58,019 nt of DNA from Gammaproteobacteria bacterium. GTDB lineage: Bacteria > Pseudomonadota > Gammaproteobacteria > Ga0077536. This document shows positions 8,399 through 17,977 of this stretch, one piece after another (position 1 is the stretch's first letter; every line of letters begins with the position of its first letter). The position numbers and the translations under genes are program-made. Below the pieces are notes generated by a model. It was not told the origin of the DNA and ran no database searches. It saw only the letters and a program-made list of their open reading frames with translations. The stretch spans positions 1 through 58,019 of the forward strand of contig JAIEQK010000098.1 of assembly GCA_019747795.1 (NCBI GenBank). Reading direction: 5' to 3'.

Positions 8399-11350
8399 CT
8401 ACTTGCCCCGAGTCGGCGGCGCGCCATCGGTAGTACTGCCGCCTGCGTCCTTTCCTGAAGGCGTTTCCTGCTTCGCTCCTGGAGACGCGCGCTCTGTCTT
8501 GGGACCGGCTACGGGAACTCCGCGTTCGTCGAAGTGCCACTCGCCGATCGGCTCGACCTTGGGTGGAGCGCCGAGGTCGGGCTGACTCGCGTTGGCGCCG
8601 ACCGTGTCCCACACGGCCTGGTTGCCGCCGTGGTTGGGACTGATCTTGCCAATGCGCACCGATGCCTTGTAGCTCTCGCTGAGCGTGCCGGCGTCCTGCG
8701 AGGTCTGAGTGCGCCCCTCGTCGATCGTGGCCTGCGTATCGGCTTTGCTGGTTCCGATGCGACCGGCCAGGTCATTGCCCACCGGTTGTCCGGCTACGGC
8801 GCGCTGCCGAGTCTGGCGCGCGCGGATCTCGGCTTCATTGGTCGCAGTCTGTACGCGGATCGCGCTGCCGTCCCCTGCGCGTGCCCTCGCGTCGTACTGC
8901 TCCCGCAGCGACGAGTCGGGCCAGCCCATGGTTTCCGGCAGCGGCCGTGATGGAACGAGCGCGCTGTCGCTGGGTACGTAACCCGTTGCCGAGCTGCCGC
9001 CGCGGGCGTAGGAGTAGGCGATCTCGGTCACCCCGCGCTGCAGCTTGATGGGGTCTTCCTCGCGCAGCAGCCCGCGCTCGGCGAGACGCCGCGCCGCGTA
9101 GTTGGTGAAGTCGGTCTGCGTGCCGCTGCTCCACTCGCGCATGAACTGCGCGGTGCGGGCGAGTTCGCGCGCTTGACCGTAGGCGATATCGCTGGAGGTT
9201 TGCCGCTCCGTGGCCTCACGGGCAGACGAGTCGTAACCGGCGGTGGATCCCGTGCGGTTGCCGCGCGCCCACTGGTAGGCATCGGAAGTCCGGAAGTCCT
9301 TAATCAGAGCGCTGCCTTCGGTGAGCTGCGAGCTCTCGACCGCCTTGCGTGCGTAGTCGTAGGTGCTCTGCAACCTCTGCTGATCGACCTTGCGGCCTTC
9401 GAACGAGAGCTGACCGCCGATCTCGGTCAACGGGATCTTCGCGCCGGCGGACGCTGCGGCTGCGATGCTCTTGCCGACCGTCGAGTCGTCGCTCAGGCCC
9501 AGTCGGCGATTCACGTCCCGAGCCACCGAGTTGAGAGTCTGGAACTGTGTGCTGGTCGAGCCGCCGTCGGACGTGCCGGTTACGTCGGTTCTTTGCTGAG
9601 AGCGTTCATAGCTTTCCTGGATGCCGAGGGCGCGGGTCAGCGCGGTGGCTTGGCTGCGTTGCGTGGCCTCGCGCTCGGTGCGCGCCAGCGTCTCTGCGTC
9701 TCGTGCGCTTTCGCCCAGGGCATTCGCCTGCCGCTCGGTGAAAGTGAAGGTGCTGGCCAGCCGGCTGAGGGTCGCCTGATACCGGAACACGCCCGCATCC
9801 GCGCCAGCGCCCTGGATCGTCGAGCCGTGCGCGTCGGTCGTACTGGACATGTATGCCGAGGTACGGTTCGGGGCGAGTTGTTGCTGGTCGAACGACACCG
9901 CGTCCTGCGTGACGAGTCCTTTCGACGTGCTGGCGCCTTCGCTGGAGGCCGCGGATTGGATTGCACCCATGCCGGTTACTGCCTGAAATGCCACTTCGCC
10001 GCCCTTGATGATGGCGGTGGCAATGACAGGGATTGATATGACCAGGTAACCGGCAATGGCCTGGTCTGAGATGGCGCCGTGGTAGATGCTGCCCGCCGTC
10101 TCAAGCGACAGACCCTGGGCCCCCGATCCCATTTTTGCGGCGGCAGCCAGATTGCGGGCGCTGGCCAGAGTGGCGACATAGTTCAAGATGGCGTAGAGCG
10201 GCGGCCATAATTGGATCCAGACCAAACTCAATCCGAAACTTTTGATCGCGAGTGCGAGTCCGCGACCTTGCGCGAGCAGGAATAGTAAAAACACGAACGG
10301 GAAGACGGCATAGACGACTGCTTCGATGACGTTGCGCACCATGGGCAGCGCTTGCTCGGCGATGCGGCCCATCGTCATGAATGAGGCGTTGGTGGACGCG
10401 GTGGCGTTCGCGCGGCCCGTGGCCAGCATCACCGCAGCGGGGTCGTTCAACTTCTGACCCGCAAGGCTGCTCGTGTCCTCGACGAGATTGATTAGGATGT
10501 TCTGGCGCAGTAGATCGGCGGCGCCCTGGGCGGCCGTGGCGATTTTGGTTTTGGCATAGGCCTGCTCAATCTGGCCGTCGATGACGCCTGGTACTGACGT
10601 CGGGTCGAGCAATGGGTTGAGTTGAAACGCGAGCAGCGCTTTGGCGTGCGCAACTTCAGCAGGAAGCCGCCTGGCAAGTTGGGTGTAGACATTCGGGCAT
10701 GTATCGACGTGTACTGGATTGCCGTAGGTCGAGAACCGGGCGGGGTTCGGCTCACCCATCAGCGACCAGATGTCGGTGCTCTCGGTGAAGGCGGCCGGAT
10801 CGATAGTGCCATCTTGTAGATCGTAGAGCGTGCAGTTGTAGACGTAGGCAATCAGATCGCTGCGTAACTGCGGATCGCTGATGTTCGCCGCACGAGATGC
10901 CTGGATGAGGCGGTTGCCGAACATGACGCCATTTTTCTGGTAAGCGAGTTCGGTTGGGAGTTGGGCGTTGGTGTCTGGGATGACCTGAAACGCAGTCTCG
11001 AAAAAGCGCGTCATCACATCGCCGACGTGGCTCGTGTAGTGACCGAAAAAAGCGACACCCAGCGGCACATTGCCAACCGCCACCGGCGGCTGGCTGCCGA
11101 GCTTGTCGATAATCACAACATCGACCTTCGGCAGGAACATGGCGTAGTAGAGCAACATGAAGCCCATCAGCCAGCCCCATCCATGAAAGCGCCCCGGGGT
11201 GAAGAGTCCGGAAAACGCGGCGACCAGCACACCCGTGAGCGCCACGGTCTTGATGAGCCCAAAATAATCATCGCCGCCCATGATCGCGGCGATGGCGTTG
11301 AAGACGCCGGTCAAGGTATCGACATTGCCGTAGGCGTAGATCTCGAACAT
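8399..11350 (-). CDS. traG: Conjugal transfer mating-pair stabilisation protein TraG
   Basis: Large inner-membrane protein (983 aa) of F-type conjugation systems. The N-terminal half carries several hydrophobic segments (for example about residues 35-75 and 335-400) and matches TraG_N in layout. The C-terminal half is a long polar periplasmic region rich in Ala, Thr, Ser and Gln. In F the N-terminal part is needed for pilus assembly and the C-terminal part for mating-pair stabilisation and entry exclusion. It is the last gene of the operon, 19 bases after traH. This should not be confused with the VirD4-type coupling protein also called TraG in RP4; the coupling protein here is traD at 28,777. 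Confidence 0.9.
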   Translation of the reverse strand: MFEIYAYGNVDTLTGVFNAIAAIMGGDDYFGLIKTVALTGVLVAAFSGLFTPGRFHGWGWLMGFMLLYYAMFLPKVDVVIIDKLGSQPPVAVGNVPLGVAFFGHYTSHVGDVMTRFFETAFQVIPDTNAQLPTELAYQKNGVMFGNRLIQASRAANISDPQLRSDLIAYVYNCTLYDLQDGTIDPAAFTESTDIWSLMGEPNPARFSTYGNPVHVDTCPNVYTQLARRLPAEVAHAKALLAFQLNPLLDPTSVPGVIDGQIEQAYAKTKIATAAQGAADLLRQNILINLVEDTSSLAGQKLNDPAAVMLATGRANATASTNASFMTMGRIAEQALPMVRNVIEAVVYAVFPFVFLLFLLAQGRGLALAIKSFGLSLVWIQLWPPLYAILNYVATLASARNLAAAAKMGSGAQGLSLETAGSIYHGAISDQAIAGYLVISIPVIATAIIKGGEVAFQAVTGMGAIQSAASSEGASTSKGLVTQDAVSFDQQQLAPNRTSAYMSSTTDAHGSTIQGAGADAGVFRYQATLSRLASTFTFTERQANALGESARDAETLARTEREATQRSQATALTRALGIQESYERSQQRTDVTGTSDGGSTSTQFQTLNSVARDVNRRLGLSDDSTVGKSIAAAASAGAKIPLTEIGGQLSFEGRKVDQQRLQSTYDYARKAVESSQLTEGSALIKDFRTSDAYQWARGNRTGSTAGYDSSAREATERQTSSDIAYGQARELARTAQFMREWSSGTQTDFTNYAARRLAERGLLREEDPIKLQRGVTEIAYSYARGGSSATGYVPSDSALVPSRPLPETMGWPDSSLREQYDARARAGDGSAIRVQTATNEAEIRARQTRQRAVAGQPVGNDLAGRIGTSKADTQATIDEGRTQTSQDAGTLSESYKASVRIGKISPNHGGNQAVWDTVGANASQPDLGAPPKVEPIGEWHFDERGVPVAGPKTERASPGAKQETPSGKDAGGSTTDGAPPTRGK

Positions 11351-11369
11351 GGGGTCGTACTCGGCTCTG

Positions 11370-12815
11370 CTACGAACCGCGTGGCGTGGTGTTAGCGCCG
11401 AAGTCCAACATGGCTTTGACGGCCGGTGGCATCGCGCTCCACAACTGCCGTTCGAGTGTTTGGAGATCGTGTGTCATCGACGACACCGAGCGCACCTTGG
11501 CATAGGCGGTCTGCTTCTCAGCGAGCAGCTGGCGCCGGGCTTCCTGCGCGTTAGCCTTCATTGAGTCCAGGTACTTCTCCTCCATGCCGGTGCGCTTCAG
11601 CGCTTGAGATAACGCGCTCAGGGCCTGGGTCAGTGCGCGATTCAAAAAAGTTTCGGCGTAATCAATCGCGATGACGTCCTTGTAGGTCTCGATGAGCGTT
11701 TCGGCGGTCCCCGACCCCGGCACGGCATTGGCTACGGCCAACATCCGGTAGACCGGCTCGGTTGTGTTGTTGATAAACCCGATGTCGGCACTGGACTGCG
11801 CTGTGCGATTGACGATGTTGTCGGACATGCGGCGAAGTCGCTCGCTGACCAACTGCGTAAAGGGTTTGACCGATACCGTGGTGCGCGTTGGGTTGAGACA
11901 TTCGCTGGTCTCGTCACAGGTGTACACATCGACATCAATTTTGCCCTCGGTAGATCCATCGGCGCGGCCGAGCAATAAATCGCGCATGCCTGTGATGGTC
12001 GGTTCAAAGTAACGTGGGCTGGCGCCGCTGCCGTCGTTGGCCGGCGGGGTCAAGACGACGGTGCCGATCACACTCATGATGAGTTCCCTCTCTTGGCGGC
12101 TGATGGCGCCGCCGACGCGGTTGAGGGCCAACCAAGTGACATTGCCCTTCACGAAGGTGGTGTTGCGTACGGTCGGATCAGAGGAGTTCGCCGCGTTCCT
12201 CACGATGGACGGGGCAGTCGTTGCGCAGGTCACACGGGCCTCGGCACGATCGGTGACAGTACCTAGATACTGGGAGATGTTTGCGCAACCGCTCTGGACT
12301 GAGTTGTCGAATTCACCCACGACGCCGTTGACCAAGGCCTGCGCTGCTTCGCAGGAATTGATGTTCATGGCGTTAATCTTGTTGATCTGGTCTTGCAGTT
12401 CGGTCAGCAACTTGTCGATGTCGGGTGAGATCGACTGCAACGCGAGCTTGAAGGCATAGCCGACCGCATTGGCACCGATGTTCTGCAGGAGTGAGATGAA
12501 CTGCTGCTTGTTGATGAAGGAGAATGCACCCCCGTAGAGATCGATGCCGCCGCAGCCGGCACGCAGGCTCGGTAATTGCGCGTTGAGAAGGGGGTAGTTG
12601 CGGCCGGGCGCCCGCATCATGAGGCTGCCGCCGGTGTAGAGGTTCATCGCCTGGCCACGAAAGGCGCCCGGGGTGGTCACATTGCCGAGCGCCCCCAGAT
12701 CGTTGAACATCGATTGCATCTCGGCATTGAGATCGGCGGCGTGACTCGCTGGGTATACGATCGCGAGTGCAGAGAAGAGCATGGCTGCGATCAGCGTGTT
12801 AGCCGATTTACTCAT
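11370..12815 (-). CDS. traH: Conjugal transfer pilus assembly protein TraH
   Basis: Periplasmic F-type pilus assembly protein (481 aa). A signal peptide is clear (MSKSANTLIAAMLFSALAIV...ASHA), followed by a region with GCGGIDLYGGAFSFIN, characteristic of TraH, and a coiled-coil-prone C terminus. I chose the ATG at 12,815, which overlaps the traF stop by four bases and begins directly with the signal peptide; the open frame extends another 102 codons upstream but that part overlaps traF and has no signal features. TraH works with TraF and TrbC-family proteins in pilus extension. Confidence 0.92.
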   Translation of the reverse strand: MSKSANTLIAAMLFSALAIVYPASHAADLNAEMQSMFNDLGALGNVTTPGAFRGQAMNLYTGGSLMMRAPGRNYPLLNAQLPSLRAGCGGIDLYGGAFSFINKQQFISLLQNIGANAVGYAFKLALQSISPDIDKLLTELQDQINKINAMNINSCEAAQALVNGVVGEFDNSVQSGCANISQYLGTVTDRAEARVTCATTAPSIVRNAANSSDPTVRNTTFVKGNVTWLALNRVGGAISRQERELIMSVIGTVVLTPPANDGSGASPRYFEPTITGMRDLLLGRADGSTEGKIDVDVYTCDETSECLNPTRTTVSVKPFTQLVSERLRRMSDNIVNRTAQSSADIGFINNTTEPVYRMLAVANAVPGSGTAETLIETYKDVIAIDYAETFLNRALTQALSALSQALKRTGMEEKYLDSMKANAQEARRQLLAEKQTAYAKVRSVSSMTHDLQTLERQLWSAMPPAVKAMLDFGANTTPRGS

Positions 12816-13687
12816 TGCGGCGCGTCTGATCGACTGACGGTGGTTGGGGATCGGTCTCGGGCCAGTGTCGCAATCCGCTCTATCAGCTCTGATAGCGACA
12901 TCAGACCGAAGCCGACCGGCTGGATCTCGCGCGTTGTGGGTGCGGTCAGGTACAGCGCTGGCACGGCGGATGGGTTTAAACGCGCCGCGATGCCGTTGTC
13001 TGATTGTGCATGCGGGTATTCGGGCAGCGCCGCGCCGTCCAGGCTCACCGCCAATACCGTCATGCCAAACTCCTGCTCGAAGCGTTTCAAGATCGGCGCG
13101 AAGCGATGACAGAAAGGACAATCGCTGCGGAACACGAAGAGCAGCCCGTGGGTGGCGGCTAAACCGCGGACGGTGTCGGCATCCTGATCGCGGTGCTGAT
13201 CGTCGAAGGTGTTGATGGCCATCGCGTTGGTGGGGCGCCCGGTCAATCCGTAATCGAGTTCAGGTACGCTCCAGACGAGCCGTTGCCAGCGCTCGGCAAA
13301 GCGGGCTGATTTGTTCATCACCCACCGCTGGTAGCGCATATAGGCGGTCAGGTTGTCGTTGCTCGGGTTCATCACCGCGACGCGCTTCAGATCTTCCAGA
13401 CGCTCCTGCATGGCGACGAAGTCGGCGAGCGTTTTCTCTCGTTGTGATGCCGCTGGCTTGGACTTCGAACGCGGCGTTATCGGGGCCGGATCGCGGTACC
13501 AGAACCAGCCCTCTTGATTGCGCAGCCAGTAGGCGATGGCTGGGTGCGCGGCGAGCTGGCTGCGCGTGGCTTGCTTGTCGATGGTCGTCGTCTGCGCTGC
13601 CTGGGTTGCTGATAGCAGACCGAGTGCCAAGGCAATGACTACTACCCGAATCAGCGTAGGCGAGCGCATGCAGTGGCTCTCGCTCAT
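12812..13687 (-). CDS. traF: Conjugal pilus assembly protein TraF, thioredoxin-like
   Basis: Periplasmic protein of 291 aa with an N-terminal hydrophobic signal and, from about residue 180, a thioredoxin-like domain with a CPFC motif (FRSDCPFCHRF, Cys near 192 and 195). F-plasmid TraF lacks this CxxC; homologues in other F-type systems keep it and are thought to help disulfide folding of Cys-rich partners such as TraN, TraU and TraH. NQEGWFWYRDP near residue 60 is typical of the family. ATG at 13,687 overlaps the preceding stop (ATGA). Confidence 0.92.
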   Translation of the reverse strand: MSESHCMRSPTLIRVVVIALALGLLSATQAAQTTTIDKQATRSQLAAHPAIAYWLRNQEGWFWYRDPAPITPRSKSKPAASQREKTLADFVAMQERLEDLKRVAVMNPSNDNLTAYMRYQRWVMNKSARFAERWQRLVWSVPELDYGLTGRPTNAMAINTFDDQHRDQDADTVRGLAATHGLLFVFRSDCPFCHRFAPILKRFEQEFGMTVLAVSLDGAALPEYPHAQSDNGIAARLNPSAVPALYLTAPTTREIQPVGFGLMSLSELIERIATLARDRSPTTVSRSDAPQ

Positions 13688-14103
13688 TTAGGCTTCTCCG
13701 GAAAGTTGCCATCACTGCAAAAGCTCACTTGATAGGTAAGTGTCTGGTCGTGGCGTGAGGCGCTCTCCAGCACGGCGCGCTGGCGGGTTGTCACTTCCAA
13801 ACGACCGCAGCCGGGTTGGGGCAGTTTTTGCAGGCGACGGACGTCGATTTCAATGGGGGTGTCGGTGTCAAAGCGGCGACGCACATAGTCGGCGCCGGGA
13901 CCGCCCAAGACGCCATACGCCTCGCCGCGCTCGGCCGCCACCATCAACAGCGGCTTGACCTCGGTCACAGCTGTGCGCTCAACAGAGTCTGCTCGCTCGG
14001 TCGAATGGACTGGCCGCAATCCTAGACCGATGAGACTTATGGCTGCGAGGACGAGCCGCCCGCAACGTTTCACCTTTGTGGCGTTCACGAAACGGGTGAT
14101 CAT
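13684..14103 (-). CDS. Small secreted protein in the T4SS operon
   Basis: A 139-aa protein with a probable signal peptide (basic start MITRFVNATKVKRCGR, then hydrophobic LVLAAISLIGLGL). The mature part is short and soluble with two cysteines (PGCGRL and SFCSDG). Start ATG at 14,103 overlaps the stop of the upstream gene by four bases; the longer frame (to 14,253) lies inside that gene. It is translationally coupled on both sides to T4SS genes, so it is probably a periplasmic part of the transfer apparatus. I do not recognise the family. Confidence 0.7.
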   Translation of the reverse strand: MITRFVNATKVKRCGRLVLAAISLIGLGLRPVHSTERADSVERTAVTEVKPLLMVAAERGEAYGVLGGPGADYVRRRFDTDTPIEIDVRRLQKLPQPGCGRLEVTTRQRAVLESASRHDQTLTYQVSFCSDGNFPEKPK

Positions 14104-15308
14104 TTGTCGAAGTAAGCGTTGACGCGTTGCCGGGCCTGCTGGCCAAGGGCTTCGCTGTCTGGCAGCGTCGGGGCAATCTCGGCATAGAACTCCGAGAGAT
14201 CGATGCGCGAAAAATCTAATCCCTGAAGCTCGGCCATCGTGAAGCCGGCGCAATCGGGATCTTTGGCCTTGCCCCAGGTGCGTTTAAGCTGAGCGCGACC
14301 CTGCTCGTTCAAAATGCGCGCGAGTCGCGAGTTGAAGCAGCAGAAGGTTTCCGTCGTCTCGACGCACACACCGACGATCGGGATCTTCACCGAGCAATAA
14401 CTACCGACGCCGTGACATAGACGGTTGTCGTGTTTCATCGCGAGGATTTGTTCGGCTTCTTCGCAGGTCAGCAAGCCCGACAGCTGGATGGCCAGCATGG
14501 CAATGCCCCACGGCCCGGGGATCAGCGATTGCATAAACGATCCGACCGAGAGATCGCCGGCGACAAGGCCCGCCAGTGCGGAAGAGCCGCCGCCGGCGCC
14601 GAACAGCGTCTCAAAACCTGCCATCACAAACTCCGGTGCGTCCGAGGTGAACAAGGCATCGAAGGTGTAAGTTGAACCAACCGCGCCCATCACCTGCCCC
14701 CCGGCGCCGAAGATCAGACTCATGTTCGAGAAGAGCGAGCCGCCGGTGCCGCCGCCGTTACAGCAATTAACCAGGCCGAAGAGCTTTTTGCGGCAGCGGT
14801 TGTCGTGTCCCTCAAATACGACCAATTTTTTGGGATCGAGATAACGCCCCGCCTCGCGTTGCGCTTCGAGGCCGGTGACGGCGCGGGCGAAGTCGGGATC
14901 GGGCGGGTGCGAAGTATCGAAGCAGTGGCCTTCGAGACAGAACTGTTGGCTACCGCAGTGAGTAATAGCCGCGCCGGCTGCGGTCGCGACACGGCATCGC
15001 CAGATTTGTTCGAACAGCAGGCAGGCGCCACGGGCGTTAGCGTCCACACACCGTGATCCGACCTGGCTGCAGCCGCGATCGCGCAACGCCTGACAGTCGT
15101 CCCTCGTTTTCTGCGACACGCAGTTATATAACGAGCGGTAGCGCCAGCAGGCGCGGGTAACGGAGTGACCGCCGATGTTGCGTGTAGCGCGGCCTTCAAC
15201 GCAGGTTTCCGAGAGCTTCACGCAGTCGGCGGCCTGACACAGCGCCGTCATCACAAGCAGCACACCCAACAGTGCGATGGTGAGCCATCGGTGGTGGCGC
15301 GTGCTCAT
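14100..15308 (-). CDS. traN: TraN-like Cys-rich outer-membrane protein, second gene
   Basis: Secreted protein of 402 aa with its own signal peptide (MSTRHHRWLTIALLGVLLVMTALCQA) and very many cysteines, including GLVNCCNGGG and TFCCFNSRL, which match the C-terminal half of F-type TraN, the outer-membrane mating-pair stabilisation adhesin. The N-terminal half of TraN is encoded by the separate gene upstream (15,305-16,279). Start ATG 15,308 overlaps that gene's stop as ATGA. An independent signal peptide argues for a true two-gene arrangement rather than a sequencing frameshift. It ends by overlapping the next gene by 4 bases. Confidence 0.78.
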   Translation of the reverse strand: MSTRHHRWLTIALLGVLLVMTALCQAADCVKLSETCVEGRATRNIGGHSVTRACWRYRSLYNCVSQKTRDDCQALRDRGCSQVGSRCVDANARGACLLFEQIWRCRVATAAGAAITHCGSQQFCLEGHCFDTSHPPDPDFARAVTGLEAQREAGRYLDPKKLVVFEGHDNRCRKKLFGLVNCCNGGGTGGSLFSNMSLIFGAGGQVMGAVGSTYTFDALFTSDAPEFVMAGFETLFGAGGGSSALAGLVAGDLSVGSFMQSLIPGPWGIAMLAIQLSGLLTCEEAEQILAMKHDNRLCHGVGSYCSVKIPIVGVCVETTETFCCFNSRLARILNEQGRAQLKRTWGKAKDPDCAGFTMAELQGLDFSRIDLSEFYAEIAPTLPDSEALGQQARQRVNAYFDK

Positions 15309-16279
15309 CTTGCGCGCGCCGCCAGCGCTGCGCATTGATCATCCCAGCTATCGGTAAACGTGGTCGTGGTCGGCATGGCAAAGGTGCTCGCGCCGAAGTT
15401 GCTCGTGTCCTGGCAGGGATTTCTGAACCACGCACCGAGGGTGCATTCAGCGCCTGCGCAGGTCTGACTGTAAAAGGTCTCGAAGCAATAAATGCCATCT
15501 AAGCGCGAAGGGCCGGGCGTCTTAGGTATGTGGGTGTTGAGTGCGCCGGGCACGTTCTGCGTGCCGAGTTCGGTGTGCACATGCCCGCTGTCCTTATCGA
15601 TCGTGTAGGCGTGCATCACGTAACCGTTCGCACCACACGTAAAGTCGTAGGCGAGGTAATCGACGCATGACGGACAGGGATCGGCCTTCACATGCGTCAA
15701 GAACTGACCGGGAGTGCATCCCGGTGTGGCGATGGGTGTGACAGTCAAGATCTTGTCGCAGGAGAGGCGCTCCAGCGTGCGCGCTTGATGGCACATCTGT
15801 GTCTCGAAAACAGACGGCTGCGTGGATGGCTGGACGGTGCAGGCGCTGTAGGTGCCGACGATGTTGCCCGCGATCTGCTGGGGATCGGCCGTGATGGTCT
15901 TCGCACCCGTGCGCAAGGGATCGTTTGGACCAATCGTGAAACTCGGATGGCGCGATGGATTGCTCTGCGAAAAATCGACCGCGTTACACCGTTGGCCAGC
16001 AAAACTCTCACTGTCGCCGCCGGCATTAACACACGCGCGGGTGGCCGCTGCCGCCGGCGCCGAGATCCCTCCACCGCCGAAGTGCGCCGCCTCGGGTGGG
16101 TTTGCGGTGTAGCCCGGTACGTTCGACGTGGCGGTGTTGCTACTCACGGTGCCGCGCGCTGTTTGATTGCCGCTGCGGCCGAGTGTGGTGCCCTGCTCGA
16201 AGGCACTTGAGAGCGACTGCGCGAGCGCGCCGGTGCTCATGGCGAGGAGCAGCATGACGACCGTGGGCCGCACGATCAC
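15305..16279 (-). CDS. traN: TraN-like protein, first gene (N-terminal part)
   Basis: Secreted 324-aa Cys-rich protein. After the signal peptide (MIVRPTVVMLLLAMSTGALAQ) comes NVPGYTANPPEAAHFGGG, a recognisable N-terminal TraN block, then paired-Cys regions (DPCPSCVDYLAYDF, YCFETFYSQTCAGAEC). In F and R391 TraN is one protein; here the gene stops before the C-terminal CC-rich region, which is supplied by the next gene. I chose the GTG at 16,279, which overlaps the trbC stop by three bases and starts right at the signal peptide. Role: mating-pair stabilisation at the recipient surface. Confidence 0.75.
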   Translation of the reverse strand: MIVRPTVVMLLLAMSTGALAQSLSSAFEQGTTLGRSGNQTARGTVSSNTATSNVPGYTANPPEAAHFGGGGISAPAAAATRACVNAGGDSESFAGQRCNAVDFSQSNPSRHPSFTIGPNDPLRTGAKTITADPQQIAGNIVGTYSACTVQPSTQPSVFETQMCHQARTLERLSCDKILTVTPIATPGCTPGQFLTHVKADPCPSCVDYLAYDFTCGANGYVMHAYTIDKDSGHVHTELGTQNVPGALNTHIPKTPGPSRLDGIYCFETFYSQTCAGAECTLGAWFRNPCQDTSNFGASTFAMPTTTTFTDSWDDQCAALAARAR

Positions 16280-16971
16280 GGTTGCCGCAACCGTTTGAGT
16301 AACGCCGTGACGGTGGGCGCCGTGGTGGGACGTTGATGCGCTATTGCATCGAGCGCGTAATCGAGACTCACATCGCCCGCGACAGACACGAAACTTGTGG
16401 GTGTCGCGCAAGTGGTGCCGCAGGGGGCTTGGTCGGTGTCTTTCGATGCCTCAATAAGCGTCAGCACGAAGGTCGGTGCGAGCGTGACTTGGTAGCGTGC
16501 AAAGGCCTCGGGATCGATCACCCACGCGACGGGGTGCGTCTCGATCAAGGGACGCACAGCGGCGAGGGTCTCGCGCAAGGATTGGGCCTTCAGTCCGCGC
16601 AGCACGAGTGTGGCCCCGGTGCGCGAGGCTTGCTCGACCAGGCGTTCAAGACTCGCTCGCGGGATTGCGAGCGTGATGAAGATCTGCACGTGTGGCGCGC
16701 TGGGATTGACGGCGGTCTGTGAGGACAGCGCAGCCCCTTGTCGTGCGATGGCTGCGATATCTAGCGATGCAAGGGGCGCCTGGTCTGACTGAATGCGCGG
16801 CGCCGCGCGCGGGTGTTGTGCATTTAGCCGCTCAAGTGGCGGAAACGGATGGGTCTGGCGGGCGTGGGTCATGTCGTCCGCGTTTGGCCAGTGTGGCGGC
16901 TGTGCGAGCACGGTGCATGGCACCATCATTGCCGCCATGAGTGAACGCCATTTTTTAGTACGCGCCGGCAC
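16276..16971 (-). CDS. trbC: F-type pilus assembly protein TrbC
   Basis: Periplasmic protein of 231 aa of the F-type TrbC family. It has a signal peptide (MPARTKKWRSLMAAMMVPCTVLA) and a thioredoxin-like-fold region with VQIFITLAIPRASLERLVEQA, then GATLVLRGL and APTFVLT, the usual TrbC progression. The GTG at 16,971 is chosen because it starts the signal peptide; it lies 17 bases inside the end of traU. F TrbC is needed for pilus assembly and works with TraW; many systems carry TraW-TrbC fusions, here the two are separated by traU. Confidence 0.88.
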   Translation of the reverse strand: MPARTKKWRSLMAAMMVPCTVLAQPPHWPNADDMTHARQTHPFPPLERLNAQHPRAAPRIQSDQAPLASLDIAAIARQGAALSSQTAVNPSAPHVQIFITLAIPRASLERLVEQASRTGATLVLRGLKAQSLRETLAAVRPLIETHPVAWVIDPEAFARYQVTLAPTFVLTLIEASKDTDQAPCGTTCATPTSFVSVAGDVSLDYALDAIAHQRPTTAPTVTALLKRLRQP

Positions 16972-17977
16972 AGCAGTTCCGTTTGCGGAAGATCTGATAA
17001 GCGAAGTCTTCACCGCCGACGGGATAGGACTTGCCGGCGCCCCAGACAATCGTCGTGCGACCGTAGGGCTGACAGCACTGGCCGGCGTCTTTGCGCGTAT
17101 TGGGCACCGGATAGACCATCTGCAACTTGTAGTGGGTCTTGTCCATGATCGGCTGTGGGTAATAACCGCATTGGCCAGCCGCGCCGGCACCGGTGAAGGT
17201 GGTGAGTTGCCGGTGCATCTTGGCGGTCATACGCTGCGCGAGTAACACCGAGGCTTGCACGTTACCGACATGGGCCGCGACGTGGCCCGTCATCGGATAC
17301 AGCGCGCCTTGGCAGCCTGCGCACCAGAAGAGACTCGCAATGGGCATGCCAGCGCTGGCGGCCACGCAATCCGCCGCGCACGCAGCTTTCGCGGCGACGT
17401 TGGCGAAGAGCACGGCTTCGGGATTTAAGATCGCGGCCAACTCGTCATCGGCCCACAATGGATCGACTTCCGTGAGATAGGCGAGATCGAGTGACCCTTC
17501 TTCCAGACAGGGAAAGTCGAGCAGCACTTCCAACCAGCTCAAGATGGGATTGGCATACCAGTGCACGTGATAGAAGCTGTTGCGGGTCTGGCTGTCGTGG
17601 CCGACCTGGGCGCCACGCGGCACATCGCTGCCGGGGTCGAGGGCGAGTCCCCCGAGACCCACCATGCAAAACGGCGTGCGTGTGACGTCCACCAATCGCA
17701 CGGGCTCCCAGAATCCGATGGTCACCCCGACGCGCGGTGGGTTAGCGCAATAGCAGACGGGCGAGGACGGATTGCCGATGTCGGGTTGGCCATCGGACAT
17801 CATGGGTACCGAGCCCAAGGTGAGCGGGAACATGCAGCTCCAGCAGACATCGGTAATGGGGTTCATGAATTGCCCGTGGCAGGTGGGACCGGCTGCCGCC
17901 GGTGCCGCGATCACGAGGTTCGCGAGCAAGGCGATGAGGGCCAAGCCGCGAGTCATGAGCGGGCTACAGCAGTTCAT
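16955..17977 (-). CDS. traU: Conjugal transfer protein TraU
   Basis: Periplasmic F-type protein of 340 aa needed for DNA transfer and pilus assembly. Signal peptide (LALIALLANLVIAAPAAA) followed by CHGQFMNPITDVCWSCMFPLTLG, diagnostic for TraU, and many conserved cysteines (CYCANPP, CAGCQGALYP, CCQPYGR, RNCCAGAY). ATG at 17,977 overlaps the traW stop by 14 bases. The cysteine content explains why the operon carries two thioredoxin-fold proteins. Confidence 0.95.
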   Translation of the reverse strand: MNCCSPLMTRGLALIALLANLVIAAPAAAGPTCHGQFMNPITDVCWSCMFPLTLGSVPMMSDGQPDIGNPSSPVCYCANPPRVGVTIGFWEPVRLVDVTRTPFCMVGLGGLALDPGSDVPRGAQVGHDSQTRNSFYHVHWYANPILSWLEVLLDFPCLEEGSLDLAYLTEVDPLWADDELAAILNPEAVLFANVAAKAACAADCVAASAGMPIASLFWCAGCQGALYPMTGHVAAHVGNVQASVLLAQRMTAKMHRQLTTFTGAGAAGQCGYYPQPIMDKTHYKLQMVYPVPNTRKDAGQCCQPYGRTTIVWGAGKSYPVGGEDFAYQIFRKRNCCAGAY

